NCBI RefSeq assembly: GCF_000701505.1
Contig: NZ_JNJB01000001.1
Coordinates: 186,001 to 250,000 of the forward strand
Direction: 5' to 3'
DNA from: Dyadobacter crusticola DSM 16708
GTDB taxonomy: Bacteria; Bacteroidota; Bacteroidia; Cytophagales; Spirosomataceae
Length of the DNA stretch: 64,000 nucleotides
Part shown: one piece after another, positions 7,932 to 17,356 of the stretch
Layout of the letters: each line of letters begins with the position of its first letter
How positions within the stretch are numbered: the first letter of the stretch is position 1
Notes under the pieces: generated by a model
Database searches by the model: none
Told to the model about the DNA's origin: nothing
What the model saw: the letters and a program-made list of their open reading frames with translations, nothing else
Program-made: the position numbers and the translations under genes

Positions 7932-9617
7932 CTACTTCGTGAGGATTACTGCGCCGGAGGCCGACAGCTTGGATTTCATCTCATCTGTTAACTTCCATTC
8001 AGGACTGAAATAACCTTCCACTAACATATTCTTGGCACTTTCCTTGAAGAATATGAGGTCTTTGTATTCAGAAAGCTTCCGATGCATAACCGGTACAAAA
8101 GGATAACCCTGATCTTCTGTCCCAAGCCACCACGGCAGTCCCGAACTGACTGCAACATAATGCTGATCCATCGGAAAAACGTAAAAGAGACCGTGGGTTT
8201 TGTCTGTGGATTTTAAATGCACCGGCAGCCTCTCTGCATATTTGCTTATGTACAAATTTGTTTCCTTTGTCCCGAACAAAATCAGATTGCTGCTTTCCAG
8301 GTCACTCGGGCGCACTTCTTTGTCAGAAAGAACCCGCGGGAAAAACATGATCCTTCCCAGGAAAGACCCACGGTACTGTGACCAATTTGCAGCTGCATTG
8401 GCGATCTCCACTCTTTTTGCGAGCTCCTCCGGTGACGGGTTGTCGGCTGTTCCGTAAACATACACTTGCCGCCCGGAGAATGCATCAAAGATTGGCCCCT
8501 CAGCACCTTTCCTTTTGCCTGTCGTAGTTGACTCCGCACTAGGCATCAATGTCCAAACCGCATTCTTTTTCACGAACGAAGCCGTACTGTCCGTTTTCGC
8601 CGACAGATTTACACCATCCAAGATAAGGGCGACATTCCCTGGCTTGAACTTCGGATGATTTTTGAGGTTCAATGTAAAGCTTTCCAGGTTTTTGGTAGTA
8701 ATCTGCAATGCGTTCGGCTTTGCAAGGTTTGCGTCAATCTCGGCCAGTTCACCATAGGTAATCTTATCAAATGTTACCCAAAAAGATTTGTTGTACTTAT
8801 AAAGTTTGCTGACAAAACGCACTCTGTCGGGGAAAGGATTACGCTCTGCGTGACTGAACCATTCAAATATAAACTCATTATCATAGGCACTTACCCAGCT
8901 GTCGTGCTTCACATCTACAAACTCTTTATAGCTCACTTCAACACCTATGTCCTGCAAGTGACTGACCCATTTTCTTGTACCATCAACGGGCACAACGGGA
9001 TCAGCGTCCCCATGAAAAAAGTGGATCGGGAAGTTTAGTGCATTAGGTGCCAAATCGAATGTTCCGGCCGGAGGAGCAGGGCAAACTGGTGCGATTGCAG
9101 CCCAGATATCCGGACGTGTCAGACCAATCCACAAAGTACCGCCGCCGCCCATTGACAAGCCGGTTAAGTAAATTTTATTCTCATCTACGTTGAAACGCCG
9201 CTTTACATCATCGAGCATATTATAAACATCTTCCTCGGGCACACCCTGGTATCCCGCAGTCCCGCGTGCATAAGCTGACGCAACAATAAAATCCACATTA
9301 TCCCATTTCGGGAAGTTGCGGGATGCTTCCACATCCGTCTCGTTCTCCGCATTACTCTTTCCGAATACGCGGCGGAGCGCAAGTCGATGGTTGGACCCTG
9401 CTCCGTGAAGCATTACAACAAGCGGGTATTTTTTATCAGGATCGTAATTAGGAGGAAGGTACAACCCGTAAGGCTGATCTGTGTCGTCAGCGTCGGAGAA
9501 GAAAGTAAGTACCTGGGGACCACTTGCATATTTCTGAGCGACTACATTAGTTTGAAAGATCAGCAAACAGAAAGCAGCTATAAATGCACTTTGAATGGAT
9601 TGTAACTTCATCTGCAT
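7932..9617 (-). CDS. Secreted alpha/beta hydrolase (esterase / PHB-depolymerase-like)
   Basis: A 561-residue secreted protein with signal peptide ending near NVVAQ (residue 28). Residues about 35-270 form an alpha/beta-hydrolase of the feruloyl-esterase/PHB-depolymerase type: oxyanion region VVMLHGAG, nucleophile elbow GLSMGGGG, FFHGDADPVVPVDGTRK with the likely acid, and VKHDSW with the likely catalytic His. The C-terminal half (about 280-561) is an additional region I cannot assign by motif; it shows a second GLPWW patch and FPMDQHY. The substrate is unknown. ATG 9617 and ATG 9611 are both possible starts. It is followed by the TIM-barrel gene. Confidence 0.85.
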   Translation of the reverse strand: MQMKLQSIQSAFIAAFCLLIFQTNVVAQKYASGPQVLTFFSDADDTDQPYGLYLPPNYDPDKKYPLVVMLHGAGSNHRLALRRVFGKSNAENETDVEASRNFPKWDNVDFIVASAYARGTAGYQGVPEEDVYNMLDDVKRRFNVDENKIYLTGLSMGGGGTLWIGLTRPDIWAAIAPVCPAPPAGTFDLAPNALNFPIHFFHGDADPVVPVDGTRKWVSHLQDIGVEVSYKEFVDVKHDSWVSAYDNEFIFEWFSHAERNPFPDRVRFVSKLYKYNKSFWVTFDKITYGELAEIDANLAKPNALQITTKNLESFTLNLKNHPKFKPGNVALILDGVNLSAKTDSTASFVKKNAVWTLMPSAESTTTGKRKGAEGPIFDAFSGRQVYVYGTADNPSPEELAKRVEIANAAANWSQYRGSFLGRIMFFPRVLSDKEVRPSDLESSNLILFGTKETNLYISKYAERLPVHLKSTDKTHGLFYVFPMDQHYVAVSSGLPWWLGTEDQGYPFVPVMHRKLSEYKDLIFFKESAKNMLVEGYFSPEWKLTDEMKSKLSASGAVILTK

Positions 9618-9710
9618 ATTTAAATTTTCATTGGTTAAATATAACCTAATTCATAATGCGAACGCTGAATATAGCCAAATGCTTTGATCCGCCCTGTTAA
9701 TATTTGCAAA

Positions 9711-9741
9711 CAAAAAGAGGCAGATCTTTCGACCTGCCTCT
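9711..9741 (-). terminator. Intrinsic terminator of clpC
   Basis: Stem AGAGGCAG (9716-9723) pairs with 9734-9741. Read on the minus strand it is followed by four or five T, 30 bases after the ClpC stop. Confidence 0.85.
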
Positions 9742-9770
9742 GCAACACTATGTTTGATATAGCGGGCTGA

Positions 9771-12308
9771 TTAGTTAGCCAGCTCTTCTTCTTTCTTGCG
9801 AACTGTAATCACCAGCTGCTCACTATTCTCCTCGTGATTAGCAACCAGAACATCCCCTTCACGCAGATCGCCTTTCAGGATTTCCTCCGCTACGGGATCT
9901 TCAAGGTATTTCTGGATCGCGCGGTTCAATGGACGGGCGCCGTATTGCGGATCGTAACCTTTTTCAGAAAGGAAATCTTTCGCAGCAATCGTGAGCTCGA
10001 TCTCGTAACCCAAGCCTTTTACGCGGCTGAACAGTTTACCAAGTGAAATGTCAATAATTCTGTGCAGGTCTTCACGTTGAAGTGAATTAAACACGATCAC
10101 GTCGTCCAAACGGTTAAGGAACTCAGGCGAGAATGCTTTACGCAGTGCGCTCTGGATTGTTCCTTTCATGATCTCGTCCTGATTTTCGGATTTCGCTTTT
10201 GTCGAGAATCCGATTCCTGTACCGAAGTCTTTCAGGTCACGTGCTCCAATGTTCGAAGTCATGATAATGATCGTATTCCTGAAATCGACTCTTCTCCCCA
10301 GACCGTCTGTCAGAATACCGTCGTCAAGCACTTGAAGCAGGATGTTAAACACATCCGGGTGCGCTTTTTCGATCTCATCCAAAAGAACTACGCTGTAAGG
10401 TTTTCTTCTGATCTTCTCAGTCAGCTGGCCACCTTCTTCGTAACCTACATATCCCGGAGGCGCTCCAACCAGACGAGATACGCTGAATTTCTCCATGTAC
10501 TCGCTCATATCGATACGCACCAGTGAATCGTCTTTGTCAAACAGATAAGTCGAAAGCACTTTGGCAAGCTCCGTTTTACCTACACCAGTCGGACCAAGGA
10601 ATATAAATGAACCAATCGGCTTTTTGGGATCTTTCAAGCCGACCCTTGTACGCTGAATCGCTTTTACCAACTTCTCAATCGGAGGATCCTGACCAATTAC
10701 TTTGCTTTTCAGCTCATCGGCCATATTCAGCAATTTCTTGCCTTCATCCATGGAAACGTTAGTTACCGGGATACCCGTCATCATCGCTACTACCTCAGCT
10801 ACATTCTGGTCAGTTACCGTATAGCGCTTTTGCTTGGTTTCTTCTTCCCAGGCAAGCTTAGCGCGATCCAGCTGGTCGATCAATTTCTTTTCGCGATCTC
10901 TCAGTTGCGCTGCTTCCTCGTATTTCTGGCTTTTAACAACCCGGTTTTTCTCCTGCTTGATATTTTCGATTTGTTCTTCGAGAACAAGGATATCCTCAGG
11001 GACAGTGATATTACTGATGTGAACTCTTGCGCCCACTTCATCCAGAACGTCAATTGCTTTATCCGGCAGGAAACGGTCAGTAATGTATCTCTCCGAGAGC
11101 TTCACAGCAGTACTGATCGACTCGGGTGTGTAATTTACGTGGTGGTGATCCTCGTATTTATCTTTGATATTTTCAAGGATCTGAATAGTTTCCTCGATTG
11201 AAGTCGCATCCACCATTACCATTTGGAAACGACGTGCCAAGGCGCCGTCTTTCTCAATGTACTGGCGATATTCATCGAGTGTTGTTGCACCGATACATTG
11301 AATTTCACCGCGTGACAACGCAGGCTTGAACATGTTGGATGCATCCAGCGAACCAGAAGCGCCACCTGCACCGACTATTGTATGCAGCTCATCGATAAAC
11401 AGGATTACATCAGGTGATTTTTCCAGCTCGTTCATTACTGCTTTCATCCTTTCTTCAAACTGGCCACGGTATTTGGTACCCGCTACCAAAGAAGCAAGAT
11501 CAAGTGTAACAACGCGCTTTCCAAAAAGAACGCGAGATACTTTCTTCTGAACGATGCGCAATGCAAGTCCCTCTGCTATCGCGGTTTTACCTACACCAGG
11601 CTCACCAATCAAAATTGGGTTGTTCTTTTTCCGACGGCTCAAAATCTGAGCTACTCTCTCGATTTCCTTTTCACGGCCTACGATAGGATCCAATTTGCCG
11701 ACTTCCGCCATTTTGGTAAGATCGCGTCCGAAGTTATCGAGCACCGGCGTACGAGATTTCTCCGCTCCTTTTGATTCTTTTCCGGATGAAGATCCGCCGC
11801 CTCCAAACATGCCGCCTCTTGCTTCGTCGTCTCCGTCCTCGGTCTCCGGCCCCATGTGAGGTCTGGATCCAGATGATTGATATTCTAACATTTCCTTAAT
11901 GACTTCGTAGTTAACATTAAACTTATGCAAGATCTGAGTACCAACATTATCCTCGTCCCTAAGTATAGAAAGCAGCAAATGCTCTGTACCAATCAGGGTA
12001 CTCTTGAATATCTTGGCTTCCAGATAGGTAATTTTAAGTACCTTCTCAGACTGCCTGGTTAAAGGTATATTCTGTAAATTTTTGACGTTATTGGTTGCGG
12101 CACCCTTGGTCGCCTGTTCTATAGTCTGACGTACATCATCTAACGAAACGCCGAGTTTTTTAAGCAACCCAATCGCCACACCGTCTCCCTCACGAATCAT
12201 TCCAAGTAACAAGTGTTCGGCTCCAATGTAATCATGGCCAAGTCGGAGGGCTTCTTCCCGGCTCATTGAAATTACTTCCTTCACTCTATTCGAAAATTTT
12301 GCTTCCAT
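9771..12308 (-). CDS. clpC: ClpC-type AAA+ unfoldase of the Clp protease
   Basis: Hexameric ATP-driven unfoldase that feeds substrates into ClpP. The N-terminal Clp_N repeat pair (about residues 1-145, with [13 protein letters not shown] and [13 protein letters not shown]) is followed by AAA domain 1 with Walker [11 protein letters not shown] and Walker [15 protein letters not shown]/middle region ([19 protein letters not shown]) comes next, then AAA domain 2 with [10 protein letters not shown] and [11 protein letters not shown]. The length of 845 residues is normal for ClpC. The frame stays open to 12368, but the ATG at 12308 is chosen because family members begin at [12 protein letters not shown]. 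An acidic C-terminal tail is present. Neighbouring ctsR or mcsAB genes, common in Firmicutes, are absent. Confidence 0.96.
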   Translation of the reverse strand: MEAKFSNRVKEVISMSREEALRLGHDYIGAEHLLLGMIREGDGVAIGLLKKLGVSLDDVRQTIEQATKGAATNNVKNLQNIPLTRQSEKVLKITYLEAKIFKSTLIGTEHLLLSILRDEDNVGTQILHKFNVNYEVIKEMLEYQSSGSRPHMGPETEDGDDEARGGMFGGGGSSSGKESKGAEKSRTPVLDNFGRDLTKMAEVGKLDPIVGREKEIERVAQILSRRKKNNPILIGEPGVGKTAIAEGLALRIVQKKVSRVLFGKRVVTLDLASLVAGTKYRGQFEERMKAVMNELEKSPDVILFIDELHTIVGAGGASGSLDASNMFKPALSRGEIQCIGATTLDEYRQYIEKDGALARRFQMVMVDATSIEETIQILENIKDKYEDHHHVNYTPESISTAVKLSERYITDRFLPDKAIDVLDEVGARVHISNITVPEDILVLEEQIENIKQEKNRVVKSQKYEEAAQLRDREKKLIDQLDRAKLAWEEETKQKRYTVTDQNVAEVVAMMTGIPVTNVSMDEGKKLLNMADELKSKVIGQDPPIEKLVKAIQRTRVGLKDPKKPIGSFIFLGPTGVGKTELAKVLSTYLFDKDDSLVRIDMSEYMEKFSVSRLVGAPPGYVGYEEGGQLTEKIRRKPYSVVLLDEIEKAHPDVFNILLQVLDDGILTDGLGRRVDFRNTIIIMTSNIGARDLKDFGTGIGFSTKAKSENQDEIMKGTIQSALRKAFSPEFLNRLDDVIVFNSLQREDLHRIIDISLGKLFSRVKGLGYEIELTIAAKDFLSEKGYDPQYGARPLNRAIQKYLEDPVAEEILKGDLREGDVLVANHEENSEQLVITVRKKEEELAN

Positions 12309-12374
12309 TGTGTAGCAATAAAAAAGTGTTTTAAAATCATTAACGCTACTTGATCCCCGTTTGTTCAAATAGCT

Positions 12375-13040
12375 TTATCGAGATTTACAGGATCTTAACA
12401 AAACACTTTTTGCTTCCGGCCCCATATTAAAAATTAAATCGATTATGCTTAAGTTGCCAACAAAACCATTCCCGAATGTCTGATAGTACGGCTCTGGCGT
12501 GTAGTATATAAAAGAATTTTGATTTTTCTTACTGTTAATGAGCGATATAGCATTAAAAATTCCATTTTCACTATCCTGCTCACCTGACAAAATGTACCTA
12601 ATTTCTTTTTTGATTCCAACCAATCTAAGACAAATTGTCAATAATTCATAATTCAAATCGACCAGAAATTTTGGCTTTTTACCGTAAATATGGATTAGTT
12701 CGGATGCGTAAAATTCGTAGAACGGAGATTTTCCGTATGCGGCTTTCAAGCAACCCAAGTGGCGCCTGATCCATTCCTGGTTATAATCGATTAAGATGTC
12801 TTTTGTGGGGCTGGCTGCTTCGTATCCTTTGACAGGAACCGTCAATACGTCGATCTTATTGGTAGTTAGTACACTACACCGGTTCCTGAATGTCTGCTTC
12901 ACGTATCTCTCCTCAATATCAATCAAAACCTGTTCGTGTTGCAGAATGCAGGTAAAGTATTCCAGACAAGGCAGGTACTGTAATTCTAATCTAACCGCCC
13001 GATTCTGAGCACTATTCTCTTCTAATTCCGACACTATCAA
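12375..13040 (-). CDS. WbqC-like family protein
   Basis: A cytoplasmic protein of about 221 residues with the WbqC-like pattern: LELQYLPCLEYF near the start, YVKQTFRNRC, LTVPVKG, and QEWIRRHLGCLKAAYGKSPFYEFY. Members occur in O-antigen or surface polysaccharide loci, and in Bacteroidota as single genes; the reaction is not established. No ATG is available: the frame opens after a stop at 13062, so translation must start at a TTG (13040) or GTG (13034). The gene is more AT-rich than its neighbours. It lies 66 bases upstream of clpC on the same strand. Confidence 0.78.
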   Translation of the reverse strand: MIVSELEENSAQNRAVRLELQYLPCLEYFTCILQHEQVLIDIEERYVKQTFRNRCSVLTTNKIDVLTVPVKGYEAASPTKDILIDYNQEWIRRHLGCLKAAYGKSPFYEFYASELIHIYGKKPKFLVDLNYELLTICLRLVGIKKEIRYILSGEQDSENGIFNAISLINSKKNQNSFIYYTPEPYYQTFGNGFVGNLSIIDLIFNMGPEAKSVLLRSCKSR

Positions 13041-13137
13041 ATATGCTAAAGGCTGTTGATATTATCAAAAAATTTATAATAATTATTTTCTGTGGTCAGC
13101 AATGTTCAATACTGCCTTGGATCTTTACAATTTCAGA

Positions 13138-13764
13138 TCAGGAAAAAATACTTACATCGCCCAGGCCTTCCCGCAGAATCTCAAAGTCGTCGGAGTCGGC
13201 CTTCACGATCGTAGACGGAACATTTCCTCCATATCCACCGTCAACTACCATATCTACCTGATGCTGAAATTTCTCAAAAATGAGCTCAGGATCAGTAGAA
13301 TACTCTATAATCTCGTCATCATCTTTGATGGAAGTTGTGACAATGGGGTTTCCTAACTCTCTTACGATCAAACGGGGAATCAGGTTGTCTGGCACCCGGA
13401 TGCCGACCGTCTTTTTATTCGTGTTCAAAAGTTTGGGAACGTTGCTGGTGGCATCCAGAATGAAGGTATAAGGCCCCGGAAGTACCCGTTTCATGATTTT
13501 GAATGCAGTATTGCCGACGCGTGCATAATCTGAAATATGGCTCAGATCGTAACAGATAAACGAGAAATCATTTTTTTGCGGCTTGATACCTTTGATGCGC
13601 GCGATTCTTTCAACCGCCCTGGTGTTGTAAATATCGCACCCGAGACCGTAAACCGTGTCGGTAGGATAGATAACCAGACCGCCGCCGCGGAGACAATCGA
13701 CAACTTGGCGAATACGCCTTTCGTCCGGGTTTTGGGGATAGATTTTGATGAATTCAGCAGGCAT
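13138..13764 (-). CDS. L-threonylcarbamoyladenylate synthase (Sua5/YciO/YrdC family)
   Basis: A 208-residue protein of the Sua5/YrdC family, which makes threonylcarbamoyl-AMP from threonine, bicarbonate and ATP for the t6A37 modification of ANN-decoding tRNAs. Visible motifs are [17 protein letters not shown] near residue 27, [18 protein letters not shown] and [11 protein letters not shown]. The C-terminal SUA5 extension is absent, so this is the short YrdC/YciO type. The family includes YciO-like members with weak activity, so the specific role is likely but not certain. It faces the WbqC-like gene across a 97-base AT-rich gap. Confidence 0.88.
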   Translation of the reverse strand: MPAEFIKIYPQNPDERRIRQVVDCLRGGGLVIYPTDTVYGLGCDIYNTRAVERIARIKGIKPQKNDFSFICYDLSHISDYARVGNTAFKIMKRVLPGPYTFILDATSNVPKLLNTNKKTVGIRVPDNLIPRLIVRELGNPIVTTSIKDDDEIIEYSTDPELIFEKFQHQVDMVVDGGYGGNVPSTIVKADSDDFEILREGLGDVSIFS

Positions 13765-13795
13765 AAAACTTCTAAGCTTTATTTAACTAACAACG

Positions 13796-14788
13796 TTAAA
13801 AGCTAAATCCTTCCTGTCTGAATGCTTTTTTTAAGTTTTTGATATAAAACCGATACGCGAAATTGAGCGGGAGGTGAAGTCTGCAAAGTAAAATAATCAG
13901 CTCAGTTTGCCAGCCAGGATTTTCTATATAGTTCAGTAACCGGCGGAAACGGAGCGCCAGTTCGTACTCCTGCGCATAAAGGCATTTCCTGATAAAGGTG
14001 CGGATCCGCTGCGCGAGAATGTCAAATTCCTGCTGATCGCGGTTCAAATCATAAGCTTTGTTGCAAACTGCATAGTAAGAGGCGAGCATGCCGCTGTTCT
14101 TCTGGTAAACCTGTGTTGCTAAAGACGCAGGCACTACCCGCTTTTTGGTCAAAATTTGGTCCTGATAATGATACTTAAACTTTACAGCCGATCTTACCCA
14201 AAAATCGAAATCCTCAAACAACAGGCTTTCGTCGTATCCACCCAGCTCAGTCAATGCATCTTTCCGCATCATCATCGTAGGTGTGCAGATGAAATATCTT
14301 TCCAGTATATTCTTGTAAACATCGCCGGAAGGTACCTGGGTCAACGCGTGGCCATTCTGGTCGACAGGATAATGATCGTTTAATTTTCTTCCCGCCTGAT
14401 CTATATACTGCGCATTTGAAAATACTACTGCATATTCCTCCGGCAGTTTTTCGAAACAAGCTACCTGCATCTCGACCCGCCCGGGTAACAGAATATCGTC
14501 GCCGGAGAGATCAATTACATATTTCCCCTGAGCAACTGCAAGGCCCTGATTAAATGCGCGGCACAAACCGGCATTATAAGCATTGGTGATTAACTGAAAA
14601 TCAAAAGAGTTCTGGCGGAACTGCTCCACAATCTGCAAGGATTTGTCTGTACTTGCATTATCCACCACGATGAGCTGAATGCTGGGATAGGTCTGGTTAA
14701 AGACCGAACTGAGCGTTTCCTCCAAGTATTGTCCCTGATTAAATACGGTCAGGATTACCGTAACCAATGGCTGCTCTGATTGTTTCAT
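13796..14788 (-). CDS. Family 2 glycosyltransferase
   Basis: A 330-residue GT-A fold glycosyltransferase, starting VTVILTVFNQGQYLEETLSSVFNQT as is typical of GT2. The nucleotide-binding region is LIVVDNASTDKS, and the DxD-type motif is in YVIDLSGDDILLPG. LFEDFDFWVRSAVKF supplies the acceptor/catalytic-base region. There is no membrane segment, so it acts in the cytoplasm or at the inner face of the membrane, probably in surface polysaccharide or glycolipid synthesis. The frame is open up to 14857, but the ATG at 14788 sits directly before the conserved core and is chosen. Acceptor and donor are unknown. Confidence 0.88.
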   Translation of the reverse strand: MKQSEQPLVTVILTVFNQGQYLEETLSSVFNQTYPSIQLIVVDNASTDKSLQIVEQFRQNSFDFQLITNAYNAGLCRAFNQGLAVAQGKYVIDLSGDDILLPGRVEMQVACFEKLPEEYAVVFSNAQYIDQAGRKLNDHYPVDQNGHALTQVPSGDVYKNILERYFICTPTMMMRKDALTELGGYDESLLFEDFDFWVRSAVKFKYHYQDQILTKKRVVPASLATQVYQKNSGMLASYYAVCNKAYDLNRDQQEFDILAQRIRTFIRKCLYAQEYELALRFRRLLNYIENPGWQTELIILLCRLHLPLNFAYRFYIKNLKKAFRQEGFSF

Positions 14789-14908
14789 CTTGTCCTCACA
14801 AATGCGGCTTAGCTCACGACGGCGCTTTGTTGATGCGGTGTGTGCGCCTTCCGGCACAAAAGTAGGAACAATAAGCAGAGGCGGCGGAAGTAGTTATTTT
14901 CCGGCAGA

Positions 14909-15841
14909 TCAGCCCTTAAGGGAGTTTTTTGAAGTACGTGCAGCCAATATGCCCGCATTGATTTCAAAGCCCAGAATAATTACAAATGCAAGCAGGTAAA
15001 GCCAGATCATCAGCGCGATCATGGTACCAATGGAACCGTACAATTTGTTATAGGAACTAAACCGTGAGAGGTAAAACGAAAATCCGTAGGTAGCTACTAA
15101 AATAAGTACTGAGGCCACGATAGCTCCCGCGTTCAGGAACGCTACCTGCCTGCCGTGTGACGGAGCAAACCGGTAGATAATGGAAATCGTGAGCATCAAA
15201 GCACCGAAACTGACCAGGTACCTCGTCACATTCAGTAAAATCAGTAAGAAATTATCTCTCACAATGTTCCATTCCCCAAGCATGTTCATCACTGCGTCGC
15301 CTACAATTAACAAGATGACGGCGACAAACAACACCAGCAGCAACAGCAACGTCAAAACAATGGCTATACCCCGGATTTGCAGAAAAGTTCGGATTTCGTC
15401 GTCCTCATAGACCATATCAAACGAGCGCATGAGTGACATCATTCCATTGGTCGATGCAATCATCGCGAAAATGAAACCAAAGGAGAGCACTCCTCCCCTC
15501 GGGCGGCTGATGATATCCATAATTGTCTGGTCCGCATCCTCATAGATCCCACTGGGAATATTCTCCCGCAGCAATTCCATGATCTGCTGATCCAGGTTCT
15601 CAATCGGAATATAAGGAATCAGGGTAAAAAGGAAGATAATAGCAGGAAAAAGCGCCAGCGTCAGGCTGAAAGCAACGGCCGAAGCCCGCTGGTCAATGTC
15701 ATACTTGCGGTTGCTTCTGACCAGGTTGAGTGCAATATCGTACAGAGAAACTCTCCCTCTTACCGGCGATGTTTGTTGTGACCATTTAACAAATCGCTTG
15801 ATCTGGCGGTTTTGCAGCAGTTTTTCAAGCATATTTCCCAT
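14909..15841 (-). CDS. YihY/BrkB family inner membrane protein
   Basis: A 310-residue membrane protein with about six helices. Family landmarks are DQRASAVAFSLTLALFPAIIF in helix 1, IPYIPIE after it, and near the end YGSIGTMIALMIWLYLLAFVIILGFEINA. The family was once called ribonuclease BN, but that activity belongs to another gene; its transport or envelope function is unresolved. The gene runs in the same direction as the thioesterase gene upstream, with an 8-base gap, so the two are probably co-transcribed. Confidence 0.9.
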   Translation of the reverse strand: MGNMLEKLLQNRQIKRFVKWSQQTSPVRGRVSLYDIALNLVRSNRKYDIDQRASAVAFSLTLALFPAIIFLFTLIPYIPIENLDQQIMELLRENIPSGIYEDADQTIMDIISRPRGGVLSFGFIFAMIASTNGMMSLMRSFDMVYEDDEIRTFLQIRGIAIVLTLLLLLVLFVAVILLIVGDAVMNMLGEWNIVRDNFLLILLNVTRYLVSFGALMLTISIIYRFAPSHGRQVAFLNAGAIVASVLILVATYGFSFYLSRFSSYNKLYGSIGTMIALMIWLYLLAFVIILGFEINAGILAARTSKNSLKG

Positions 15842-15849
15842 GGTATCGT

Positions 15850-16260
15850 TTATTCGAAGTACGATTGCAGCTTAACTTTCAGTTTTTCCGGAATCGTGCA
15901 CAATTTTCCATTATCCATTCTTTGAAAAACCAGCGTAGTCTCTCCGGTATTCAGCAGAACGTCGAGCTGGTTCCTTATTTCATACAAAAACCGGACACGC
16001 ACGCCCGGCATTTCTTGTATAGTTACTTTAATGCTGAGCAGATCGTCGTACCGGGCAGGTCTGAGATAGCGCGAATGACAATCGTAAACCGGCATCATCA
16101 CACCTTCATCTTCCATTGCTTTGTAGTGATAGTCGAGGCTGCGGAGCGCTTCTACCCTCCCTATCTCGTAGTAGCGCGCATAATTTCCATAATAAACATA
16201 CCCCATCTGATCAGTATCAGCATACCTGACCCTGATTCCTTTCACTTCGTAAACAAACAT
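15850..16260 (-). CDS. Acyl-CoA thioesterase, YbgC/FadM hotdog family
   Basis: A 136-residue single hotdog domain. The active-site signature is RYADTDQMGYVYYGNYARYYEIGR, with the catalytic Asp in DTDQMG near residue 17, typical of 4-hydroxybenzoyl-CoA/YbgC thioesterases that release short or long acyl groups from CoA. It starts one base after the mltG stop and ends 8 bases before the YihY gene start, so the three genes form a tight minus-strand run. The exact acyl chain preference cannot be told from sequence. Confidence 0.9.
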   Translation of the reverse strand: MFVYEVKGIRVRYADTDQMGYVYYGNYARYYEIGRVEALRSLDYHYKAMEDEGVMMPVYDCHSRYLRPARYDDLLSIKVTIQEMPGVRVRFLYEIRNQLDVLLNTGETTLVFQRMDNGKLCTIPEKLKVKLQSYFE

Positions 16261-16261
16261 G

Positions 16262-17299
16262 TTATTTCAGGATTTGGAGCCTGTTCAATTCTGCCTGATA
16301 AAGCCGGGCGTTTTTGAGGTGGTCGGCGTAATTGGTTGCAAATGCGTGGTAGCCAGACAGATCGGCTTTGGCACACATATAAATATAATCGTGCTTGTCG
16401 TAATTCAGCACTGCGTCCAGCGAATTGAGGTCAGCGACGCGGATCGGGCCGGGAGGTAGTCCGGTGTTGATATAAGTATTGTATGGAGACTTAATGAGCA
16501 ATTGTCCATTCAAAATCCTTTTAATACCGAAATCCTGCAATGCAAACTTAATGGTAGGGTCGGCCTGTAAAGGCATTTGCGCTTTCAGACGATTCAGGTA
16601 GAGCCCTGCCACGCGCGGGCGTTCATCCACTTTTCTGGCTTGTTCCTCTTCCACAATGGAAGCCAGAATTGAAACCTGCTCCGGCGTGAGCCCGATTTCT
16701 TTTGCTTTGGCAACGCGCTCGTCAGTCCAGTATTTCTTGTACTCGCTGTGCATGCGATCAAGAAACTTCTCGGTGCCGGTAGTCCAGTATATCTCGTAGG
16801 TATTCGGCAAAAACATGGAAACGATTGTAAGCGTATCGAGCCCGTATTTGTTACAAACAGCAGGATCATTCAATGCTTTTCTAAAATTGTCTTCTCCAAA
16901 TTCAAATCGGCTGCCGATCCTTTTGATCAGGTCCTCTTTCAGTCTGATATTGTTGAAAGTCAGCTTCACTGCGTCTTGATTACCGGATGCAAGCTTCTTC
17001 ACAACCGTATAGTTGCTACTGTTGGGCTTAATCACGTAACGGCCTGCTTTTACTTTTTCAGGGTATTTCAGAAGCTTGGCCAGGAATCGAAACGATATGT
17101 GATCATTAATCACCTCGTGCTTATTCAAGGTATCCAGTACCGACTCGTAAGAGGCTCCCTCGGGGATCAGCAATGCAAAGCTTGCCTGCTTGTCGACCTG
17201 CAAATTGGGTGTCTTGAATATTTGCCAAAAATAAAATGAAAAGGTCGTGACCAGAATGGCGACGGTGACGAACAAACCTACTTTGAAATTACGAGACAT
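16262..17299 (-). CDS. mltG: Endolytic murein transglycosylase MltG
   Basis: Inner-membrane lytic enzyme that cuts nascent glycan strands and is thought to set their length. One N-terminal membrane helix (residues about 7-27) is followed by a LysM-like subdomain and the YceG catalytic domain. The catalytic glutamate lies in ILASIVEEEQ, and the family motifs ERPRVAGLYLNRL, MPLQADPTI and YNTYINTGLPPGPI are all present. The length of 345 residues is typical. It heads the run mltG, thioesterase, yihY, and is preceded by a heptanucleotide repeat array in the gap to the dehydrogenase gene. Confidence 0.95.
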   Translation of the reverse strand: MSRNFKVGLFVTVAILVTTFSFYFWQIFKTPNLQVDKQASFALLIPEGASYESVLDTLNKHEVINDHISFRFLAKLLKYPEKVKAGRYVIKPNSSNYTVVKKLASGNQDAVKLTFNNIRLKEDLIKRIGSRFEFGEDNFRKALNDPAVCNKYGLDTLTIVSMFLPNTYEIYWTTGTEKFLDRMHSEYKKYWTDERVAKAKEIGLTPEQVSILASIVEEEQARKVDERPRVAGLYLNRLKAQMPLQADPTIKFALQDFGIKRILNGQLLIKSPYNTYINTGLPPGPIRVADLNSLDAVLNYDKHDYIYMCAKADLSGYHAFATNYADHLKNARLYQAELNRLQILK

Positions 17300-17303
17300 A
17301 GAG

Positions 17304-17338
17304 TGGCTATCGGCTATCGGCTTTCAGCTGGCGGCTTC
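17304..17338. repeat. Degenerate heptanucleotide array, five units
   Basis: Five consecutive 7-base units follow the pattern CGGCTNT (TGGCTAT, CGGCTAT, CGGCTTT, CAGCTGG, CGGCTTC). They lie in the 57-base gap between mltG and the dehydrogenase gene. The same heptad pattern recurs at 32142-32169, and inverted at 32230-32243 and 32281-32308. Confidence 0.75.
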
Positions 17339-17356
17339 GGCGTTGCCGTTTTTTGT

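Noticed and set aside
12309..12368. Upstream extension of clpC
   Set aside because: The frame is open to 12368, but the added residues do not match ClpC and the ATG at 12308 gives the conserved N terminus.
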